Origin: Ascidiimonas sp046199005
GTDB taxonomy: Bacteria; Bacteroidota; Bacteroidia; Flavobacteriales; Flavobacteriaceae
Direction: 5' to 3'
Assembly (NCBI GenBank): GCA_046199005.1
Contig: CP176050.1
Location: 3,534,001 to 3,598,000, forward strand
Length of the DNA stretch: 64,000 nucleotides
In this document: piece after piece, positions 52,984 to 58,508 of the stretch
Layout of the letters: each line of letters starts with the position of its first letter
Position numbering within the stretch: position 1 is the stretch's first letter
Translations under genes and position numbers: made by a program
The notes under the pieces: generated by a model
What the model was told of the DNA's origin: nothing
Seen by the model: the letters and a program-made list of their open reading frames with translations, nothing else
The model's database searches: none

Positions 52984-53502
52984 TTATTTATTTCTTTCTA
53001 TTTTCTTTTGCCGATTTTCTTGGTGATATTGTTTAGCTGCACCCCTATCTGGATTAGTAGGATTAGAAACATTTATCCACTGATTGGTGGTCAAACCATC
53101 TGCACCAATCGTTTCTCCGTTCGAAGTTTTTTCAAACAAACCCGTGGGGTCTTTAAAAACTATTGGATTATTAAATGCAAATCTAAAAGGAGTTATAGAA
53201 GGTGCAAAATCCGCTAAACGATCCATACCATTGAACCGTGCAAGAACAGCATCGTACTGTCGAAAATCCATCTCGACAAGATTCATTTTTATCCCCTCTT
53301 CATACTCTTTGTCATTATATTCAAACCTATGATCTCTAGCTGCACCCTGGTATTGATTATACCCCTTGTGTTTTAAACCAAAGGGATGATAATTATTCTC
53401 TTCTCGAATTTCCGATTGAGTAATAGACCCATTCCCATCGCTATCTTGATAGGATAATCTTTCCCACGCGCGCCACCTGGCTCGTTCACTAAAAACAGCC
53501 AC
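52984..53502 (-). pseudogene. Rhs core end and start of orphan tip 3
   Basis: This 172-codon fragment starts inside the palindromic element (GTG at 53502). It then encodes Rhs core RLSYQDSDGNGSITQSEIRE, the PFGLKHKGYN motif, and a final core region FNGMDRLADFAPSITPFRFA, then FNNPIVFKDPTG, the usual core/tip boundary. Tip sequence follows (LFEKTSNGETIGADGLTTNQ). It ends at TAA 52984-52986, ten codons before the ATG of the next frame and in the same frame. The core parts LGNIR of the neighbouring element are replaced by the palindromic element at 53463-53529. It has no credible start, so it is an orphan module rather than an expressed gene. Confidence 0.7.
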
Positions 53503-53529
53503 TGGCTGTTTTCTTTACGCTCCGCCCTC
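53463..53529 (-). repeat. Palindromic element, copy a
   Basis: This GC-rich element of 67 bp has a perfect hairpin AAAACAGCC-ACT-GGCTGTTTT (53492-53512). It recurs at 53714-53777 and 56674-56738. Here it replaces the 11-12 bp that encode GNIR in the Rhs core, and it keeps the reading frame but adds a TAA at 53515-53517. Confidence 0.8.
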
Positions 53530-53751
53530 GAAATGATCTTTATACTGAAATACATAATCGAACGATAAGATTTCTCCTGACGTCGAAATGACAGGTTCAA
53601 TATAGCCTTCCGTAGTAGTAAAGAATTGCAGATTTCCATCTTCATAAATATAATTTCCAGCATACTCCGTTGAAGTTACAGAACTTTCTGCGGTGTTGTC
53701 AACTATTTTTTTGCCCACGCGCCACCTGGCTCGTTCACTAAAAATACCCAC
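53515..53751 (-). pseudogene. Rhs core fragment of cassette 3
   Basis: This 78-codon fragment starts in palindromic copy b (GIFSERARWRVGKKIVDNTA), then encodes core sequence EYAGNYIYEDGNLQFFTTTE and FDYVFQYKDHF before the stop in copy a. It is in the same frame as 52984-53502. The core matches the intact gene at about 59430-59570. No start signal is present. It is the 5' end of cassette 3. Confidence 0.7.
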
Positions 53752-53777
53752 TGGGCGTTTTTTAACGCTCTGCCCTC
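53714..53777 (-). repeat. Palindromic element, copy b
   Basis: This 64 bp element is the most diverged of the three copies (CGCCCACTGGGT-like stem). It is followed on the low side by Rhs core at KKIVDNTAESS, as in copy c, and on the high side by the end of an IS1-type remnant. Confidence 0.8.
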
Positions 53778-53796
53778 TGCAACTTCGTAAATATAA

Positions 53797-54285
53797 GTAT
53801 TTGTAAAATCACCATTTTTAAATATAAAGGAGAAGATTACGAGAAAATAATAGATTCTTTTTTGAATGTCGTTTCGATCAACCCCAAAAAAATTCGCAAA
53901 TGTGCTTCCAGATATTGCTGATTTCTCGAAAATTAGATCGTGCTTCTACTAAGCCTTTTGATATGGGTTCTTAAGGTTAGATTCATACGTTCAATCCTGT
54001 TGGTGCAATATTGAAAGATCTTACGAATACTTTTTGGATTCTTTTTCCTTTTTTAACATAGATATTATAGCGGCAATCTTTATATCTCATATTTGCAAAA
54101 ATGAACAAGCACCAGTTTACTACACGATTATGTTAAAAGCCTATATTATATGTGCTCTTAGCTACTTTTAGTTTTCAAAATTACATGTATCATCATATGT
54201 ACATAACTTTAACGTTAGCTTAGATCACTGATAATCAAACACCCAGACACTTTGTTCTTCAAAAGCACCAGTTTACTACATTACC
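53797..54285 (-). mobile_element. IS1-type remnant with internal deletion
   Basis: The right end resembles GTATTTGTAAAATCACC (53797-53813). The transposase part (53880-54090) starts near an ATG at 54090 with a Cys-containing head (MRYKDCRYNIYVKKGKR) fused to the C-terminal region (YCTNRIERMNLTLRTHIKRL, then EAHLRIF), with about 60% of the coding sequence missing. Terminal words of the type GCACCAGTTTACTACA are at 54109-54126 (inner) and 54265-54285 (outer, ending TTACC). No target duplication was seen. It is homologous to the more complete copy at 56758-57666, and shares flanks with it for about 370 bp. Confidence 0.65.
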
Positions 54286-54315
54286 CTCCTATACTATCAA
54301 GTTGTAGCTCAGAAA

Positions 54316-54335
54316 GCACCAATTTGAAACATGAT
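54316..54335 (-). repeat. IS1-type terminal word, solo copy
   Basis: GCACCAATTTGAAACATGAT matches the family of terminal words but has no transposase attached. It is one of several solo ends in 54100-54621. Confidence 0.55.
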
Positions 54336-54472
54336 AGAATTGTCAACCCTTATTTCATAAGCTCTAAGGGAGTTTCATTACATCAAATGACCTTACTTAA
54401 GGTTATTATCAAGAACTTGAACCTTATTATTAAATTTACTTACAAACACTTAACAGACTTCTAAAACCAAAG

Positions 54473-54493
54473 CGCCAATTTGAAACACTACCT
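54473..54493 (-). repeat. IS1-type terminal word, solo copy
   Basis: GCGCCAATTTGAAACACTAC plus a final C is a well-conserved terminal word without a transposase. Read outward it begins GGTAGTG, like the first bases of IS1 ends (GGTGATG). Confidence 0.6.
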
Positions 54494-54530
54494 TCTTGGA
54501 TCATCTTTATCTAAAGAGTAGTAATCAGTA

Positions 54531-54621
54531 AGGAAAAACGATGATATATATCTTGTTTAATTTCTGTTTATCAGTAACTTAAAGTCTGTATTTTGTAAAT
54601 GTCCTAATTTGAAACATTACC
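54531..54621 (-). repeat. 3' cassette repeat, copy at cassette 2 (91 bp)
   Basis: This aligns end to end with 51327-51417 and, over its last 56 bp, with 57684-57739. It ends in TCCTAATTTGAAACATTACC. It lies downstream of the lipoprotein gene of cassette 2. 53752-54785 otherwise holds only IS1-type debris and the fragment at 54623. Confidence 0.75.
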
Positions 54622-54622
54622 T

Positions 54623-54757
54623 AATGCAGATTTATTTAAAGACCCTAAAATGCTACAGAGATTTCAGGATATTGCCAACTTGCGTGAAAAAGATAAAGAA
54701 TGTATTCTTACTACTGTTGACCATTTTATCAAAGCTTTCAAAATTAATACACTATAA
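54623..54757 (+). pseudogene. C-terminal fragment of a helix-turn-helix (XRE-type) regulator
   Basis: A plus-strand frame of 44 codons reads NADLFKDPKMLQRFQDIANL and REKDKECILTTVDHFIKAFK and ends at a TAA. This is the usual end of short XRE-type regulators in Bacteroidota, with the DNA-binding half missing. It starts exactly at the end of the 3' repeat, so the mobile region has cut the gene. Confidence 0.5.
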
Positions 54758-54785
54758 CAAAAAACCAACCCGAAGGGTGTTTCAT

Positions 54786-55415
54786 TTAACTTATTTCAAT
54801 CGGGTATCCTTTGACAATAACCCATTTATCCTTTTCATTTCTACTTATGAGGATTAAACCTCTTGAGTAACAAAGTTCTCCACAGATAATTTCATAACTA
54901 AAAGCAGCTTTATCCATTTCTCTATTAAAATGGACTCTCGAAAAACGAATTGCAGATGTTGCATCTTTCCCTATATTGGAATAATCTTCTGTTTTTCTAA
55001 TAATAGTGTAATTACCTCTATTGCTTATACTGTTCAGATTGAATGATACATCATCATCTACAATAGTATATTGTACAGCAGGGTCATCTTCATTTATTTC
55101 CTTCAAAAGTTCTTTTTCATCCTTTGTAAGAGGAACCAACTTATCTTTTAATAAAAGTGTTCCGTATTTAAGAACTTTCTTTTTGTCTCTATATAATATG
55201 TTCATACTGTCCAAACTTATGGAGTCAGTATGTGTCCTATAATATTCTTCTATAAAATCGTCTTGATCTTGGTAAAGATGCCTGTCTTTGACTAATTCTA
55301 AAAAAATATCATTAATAGCTTCTATTTCGGCAATCTCTATGTCCTGTTGCTTCTTACAGCTAAATGATAAAATGATAAGGATAATTGAACATATAATATT
55401 TTCTTTAAACTTCAT
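54786..55415 (-). CDS. Lipoprotein, immunity candidate for orphan tip 2
   Basis: This 209-residue exported lipoprotein has signal MKFKENIICSIILIILSFSC with lipobox SFSC. The mature part has an acidic helical region (DIEIAEIEAINDIFLELVKD) and a beta-rich C-terminus (ATSAIRFSRVHFNREMDKAA, then ISRNEKDKWVIVKGY). The family is not recognised. Its ATG overlaps the stop of the tip 2 gene by one base (TAATG), which couples translation, as for toxin-immunity pairs. Being a lipoprotein, it would act in the periplasm, which fits a metallopeptidase toxin delivered there. Its fold is not known to me, so the immunity role is inference from position. Confidence 0.65.
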   Translation of the reverse strand: MKFKENIICSIILIILSFSCKKQQDIEIAEIEAINDIFLELVKDRHLYQDQDDFIEEYYRTHTDSISLDSMNILYRDKKKVLKYGTLLLKDKLVPLTKDEKELLKEINEDDPAVQYTIVDDDVSFNLNSISNRGNYTIIRKTEDYSNIGKDATSAIRFSRVHFNREMDKAAFSYEIICGELCYSRGLILISRNEKDKWVIVKGYPIEIS

Positions 55416-56437
55416 TAATTATTAAAATTTGTTACTTGTTTTTTTATTTGCGAATTTGTCCTTTTAATACCAAAAGAATTGTAGAGTTGCTTCATAACAG
55501 GCACTACCTTTGTTAAAAATAAAGAACCTTCTTGTTTTGCCTGAATATGTTGTTGAACCCCATCGTTATATGTATTTAAGTTCTTATTTATATTTGAACA
55601 ATCTAATTTACAATTATCAGCAAGGTCTCCAGCTAAGCCATCCGCATGAATAATCGTTTCATGGAATATAGATAAGGTTCTACTTAGGATAAATAAAGTC
55701 TTCGCCATTGGGTTATCTGGGTCATTTTTATAAGCCTTAGCATATTCATTATTTACATTAAGAACTTTATTGACATTGACATTGATTGTTCCTTTTCCAT
55801 TTCTTTCAAATTGGTAAGGGCTAGGACTTAATTTAGTTCTTGCATTAGCACCTCTATCTCCTCGTTCTTCAGAACCCTCTCCTTTTGAATAATTCTCATT
55901 TGTTGCATTAAAAGCTAAGTCAATACCTTGAGAATGGAATTCTCCATCTTCCTCAAAGGTATGGTCTCCTATGGTTTGTCCTGCTTCTGCAAACTTTGAC
56001 AAAAACTCGATACCAACATCGGAGTTAGCAAATGCCAAGAATGCTTCGGCTAATTCTTGATGTACATAGTTGCCATCTTCATCTTGTTCTAAAATAGATG
56101 ACACATCGATCCTAAGTCCATCAGGGTCTATAAAAAATACAGGATTATTTTCCACATAACCATAAGGGGATGTATGAATGTATACCTCTGCCAATGGGTC
56201 TGGATTCATCCATCTTCCTATACCAGCGTCATAGTTTCTAAATCCAAAATCATGCCACCCTAATCCAAGTTCTTCATTGAGTTCTTTTCCATTGTACTTG
56301 TAATTCTGTGCTGGATTAGTTGATGTTACTACATTATTGTACCCTTTGTGTTCAAGCCCAAAAGGGTAATAGTTATTCTCTTCTCGAATTTCAGATTGAG
56401 TGATCGCACCATTACCATTAGCATCTTGATAAGACAA
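55415..56437 (-). CDS. Orphan Rhs C-terminus with HETIIH metallopeptidase-like tip (tip 2)
   Basis: The 340-codon frame starts with a TTG in Rhs core (RLSYQDANGNGAITQSEIRE). It continues through NNYYPFGLEHKGYNNVV, KELNEELGLGWHDFGFRNYD and MNPDPLAEVYIHTSPYGYVE. The core ends at ENNPVFFIDPDG (residue 107). The tip of about 230 residues carries IFHETIIHADGLAGDLADN at residues 256-275, a zinc-metallopeptidase HExxH motif, with a downstream QQHIQAKQEGSLFLTK. The tip resembles metallopeptidase-like Rhs tips of other flavobacteria. Upstream core is broken by a 55 bp insertion, so this is probably silent until recombined into the full gene. It is followed by a coupled lipoprotein gene. Confidence 0.75.
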   Translation of the reverse strand: MSYQDANGNGAITQSEIREENNYYPFGLEHKGYNNVVTSTNPAQNYKYNGKELNEELGLGWHDFGFRNYDAGIGRWMNPDPLAEVYIHTSPYGYVENNPVFFIDPDGLRIDVSSILEQDEDGNYVHQELAEAFLAFANSDVGIEFLSKFAEAGQTIGDHTFEEDGEFHSQGIDLAFNATNENYSKGEGSEERGDRGANARTKLSPSPYQFERNGKGTINVNVNKVLNVNNEYAKAYKNDPDNPMAKTLFILSRTLSIFHETIIHADGLAGDLADNCKLDCSNINKNLNTYNDGVQQHIQAKQEGSLFLTKVVPVMKQLYNSFGIKRTNSQIKKQVTNFNN

Positions 56438-56673
56438 TCGTACGTTACCTAAGTGATCTTTATATTGATAGACATAGTCGAACCCACCACTACCGTCTTC
56501 TTCTACATAGCCTTCTGCTGTATTGAAAAATTGTAGGTTTCCATTTTGCTCACAGCATTTCTATTATTTGGTTTGTGTTCGCGAACCTCTTAAAATCGGT
56601 CTCATAAATATAATTGCCAGCATACTCTGTGCTCGTCAAAGAACTTTCTGCGGTGTTGTCAACTATTTTTTTG
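56438..56673 (-). pseudogene. Rhs core fragment at the start of cassette 2, broken
   Basis: Read on the minus strand this encodes KKIVDNTAESSLTSTEYAGN and then, after a 55 bp insertion that causes a frameshift and stop, GNLQFFNTAEGYVEEDGSGG and YQYKDHLGNV. It is contiguous with the frame of tip 2 and matches the core at about 59440-59570 of the intact gene. A 39 bp stretch (56498-56536) is identical to 59482-59520. Confidence 0.75.
56546..56600 (-). other. 55 bp insertion in Rhs core of cassette 2
   Basis: Comparison with the intact gene shows 55 extra bases between the codons of YIYE and NGNLQFF. They contain the palindrome GGTTCGCGAAC and lie between two TGAG words. They break the frame and add a stop. 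Confidence 0.65.
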
Positions 56674-56738
56674 CCCACGCGCCACCTGGCTCGTTCACTA
56701 AAAACAGCGACTGGCTGTTTTCTTTACGCTCCGCCCTC
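56674..56738 (-). repeat. Palindromic element, copy c
   Basis: This 65 bp element has the hairpin AAAACAGCGACTGGCTGTTTT with one mismatch. It lies between an IS1-type right end and Rhs core at KKIVDNTAESS, exactly as copy b does. Confidence 0.8.
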
Positions 56739-56757
56739 CGCAGCGTCGTGAATATAA

Positions 56758-57666
56758 GCATTTGTAAAATCACTATTTTAAAATATAAAGGAGAAGATTA
56801 CGAGATATAGATTACCCCCAAAAATAAATTCGCAAATGTGCTTCCAGATATTGCTTATTTCTCGAAAAACAGATCGTTCTTCGGCTAAGCCTTTTTATAT
56901 CGGTTCTTAAGGTAAGATTCATACGTTCGATCTTGTTAGTGCAGTATCGAAAAACTATATGAATCTCTTTAGGAATTTGGTTTGGATAAATGTTCAATCT
57001 ATCGGTATAAATTCGTGTTGGATTCAATAGTAATAATTTATCAAGTAGCCGTTTAATATTCTCTTTTGTACAGCCACCAACTATAAAATCGATAATTTGT
57101 TTCGTATGGCGTTCAATACCATAGATTAACCAATTTTCCTTCTTACCATTAGCTATTTTATAGACATCTCATCTATTTCATATTTGCATCCAGACTTCTT
57201 AAAAGTGGATATCGCTATTTGATTGCTCATTATTAGCATTCTTGATAAAACCGTTTTTGGTGCTATTATTAAAATTCTTGATACATCCATGACACCGCAA
57301 CTATTCTTTAATAGCTTAACGATCCATTTATTCGTATCTGGTTCGTAAGCTTTATAGAGGTATTTATCCTGATAATATTTATCACAACCTCTAAATTGGT
57401 AACGCTGTTTACCATTACGTTTTCCTCGTTTATAACTTTGGGGATTACCACAATATTTACAGTTCATACAAACACATTCTTTTTAGAATGCGCCAATTTA
57501 CTACACGTGTATAGAACAAACCCTTTTTAGAAGCACTTTACAGAACTTTCAATAGGTCAATGAGCCTTTTACATCATGTCAAAAAGAATACTTAACATAT
57601 GTAACTTGTTTTTAATCAAAGTTTTAAACATGCAAAAACAGTTTTGCGCCAATTTACCACACTACC
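56758..57666 (-). mobile_element. IS1-type insertion sequence, frameshifted
   Basis: The boundaries are inferred. The right end is near GCATTTGTAAAATCAC (56758). The left end GCGCCAATTTACCACACTAC ends at 57666 (read outward GGTAGTG), with a second inner terminal word at 57490-57507. If the inner word is the true end, the element would be about 750 bp, close to the 768 bp of IS1. The transposase (56812-57467) is in two frames. No target duplication was found. 56739-56757 and 57508-57645 hold no other gene. Confidence 0.7.
56812..57467 (-). pseudogene. IS1-family transposase, interrupted by a frameshift
   Basis: The N-terminal part (104 codons, MNCKYCGNPQSYKRGKRNGK) has a CxxC zinc-finger head and helix-turn-helix, like InsA, ending KYEIDEMSIK at a TAG (57153). 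Reading in the -1 frame at ATAAAATAG gives IANGKKENWLIYGIERHTKQ, IDFIVGGCTKENIKRLLDKL and the C-terminal YCTNKIERMNLTLRTDIKRL, then EAHLRIYFWG. The DDE-type Asp (DEM) and the later Glu (IERM) are present. In E. coli IS1, fusion uses a programmed -1 frameshift at A6C. Here there are only four A, so loss of one or two bases is more likely. Probably inactive. Confidence 0.8.
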
Positions 57667-57739
57667 AAATTTGAAACACTACCGTTTATCAATAACTTAA
57701 AGCTTGTATTTTGTAAATGTCCTGATTTGAAACATTACC
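57667..57739 (-). repeat. Two abutting terminal words and 3' cassette repeat, main cassette copy
   Basis: AAATTTGAAACACTACC (57667-57683) directly abuts the IS1-type left end. It is followed by 56 bp (57684-57739) that match the last 56 bp of the repeats at 54531 and 51327, ending TCCTGATTTGAAACATTACC. It lies just past the immunity candidate at 57756. Confidence 0.7.
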
Positions 57740-57755
57740 TAATTATGGAACTAAA

Positions 57756-58508
57756 CTAATCTGCATCATCACAGTCTAAACCTTCTACCCATTTACCATC
57801 TTTCTTTTCTAAACTATATATCTTATAAGATTTAGCTAATTGAAAATACTCATTTGTTTTTGAAACATAATAGTCAATGTCGCAAAGCTTTTTCACGTTA
57901 GAATTGTAAATAGCAAATTCGATTATTTTTTTATAACTTATCTTTTTACGTTCTTTAACTTCCTTCCATTTAATTTTATCATTAAAAGCCAAATCTCTAA
58001 CATTTATATCTTTAGCATACCTATCATTTAAGATTAAATTCAAATCAAAAATTACAGAACAAGATTTTTTAGGTGGTATTTGGATAAAACTATAGCTTAA
58101 CTGACCCTTGTTTATGAGAGCATCATCTTTTAGCATTATTAAATCATTTAAGTTTGGTGTTAAATAATTTATCAATGGGATTAAGGAAAGTTTCTTTTCT
58201 TTTGATTTCTTATTTAGTCTATTTAAAATAGGGGATCTGTAATATATTTCTTCAAAATAACTTGAAAAAACATATAATGTATCTTTTGTAGGGTTATTAA
58301 ATAAAAAGTATTTCTTATTCTCACCACCTTCAATATCTTCAATAGATATTGAAAAATTAGTAGATTCTTTTTTCAAATCTAATATCTTGTAACTATCTAC
58401 TATCACACAATCATTTTGTGAATAAGAAAAAGTTACGACTAGATATAAAATTATACTAGTTCCGAAGTGGCGTAAAATTTGTTTTTTTGTTTTTTCCATG
58501 ATTTTCAT
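57756..58508 (-). CDS. Exported protein, immunity candidate for the main Rhs tip
   Basis: This 250-residue protein has a signal peptide (TSIILYLVVTFSYSQ), so it is exported to the periplasm or beyond. A start at 58499 (MEKTKKQILRHFGTSI) is equally possible. The mature part is beta-rich with SFIQIPPKKSCSVIFDLNLI, then a basic, helical C-terminus and an acidic end (VEGLDCDDAD). The family is not recognised. It overlaps the end of the main Rhs gene by 53 nt in another frame, a tight coupling seen in toxin-immunity pairs. The role as immunity protein is inferred from position and export. Confidence 0.6.
   Translation of the reverse strand: MKIMEKTKKQILRHFGTSIILYLVVTFSYSQNDCVIVDSYKILDLKKESTNFSISIEDIEGGENKKYFLFNNPTKDTLYVFSSYFEEIYYRSPILNRLNKKSKEKKLSLIPLINYLTPNLNDLIMLKDDALINKGQLSYSFIQIPPKKSCSVIFDLNLILNDRYAKDINVRDLAFNDKIKWKEVKERKKISYKKIIEFAIYNSNVKKLCDIDYYVSKTNEYFQLAKSYKIYSLEKKDGKWVEGLDCDDAD

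Noticed and set aside
54609..54857. 82-codon plus-strand frame (MKHYLMQIYLKTLKCYRD)
   Set aside because: It is in a different frame from the regulator fragment at 54623-54757 and overlaps the lipoprotein gene end, with no protein-like features.
57144..57160. Programmed -1 frameshift in the IS1-type transposase
   Set aside because: The only candidate slip site is ATAAAATAG with four A, weaker than the A6C of IS1. A mutation is the simpler reading, so the gene is called broken.
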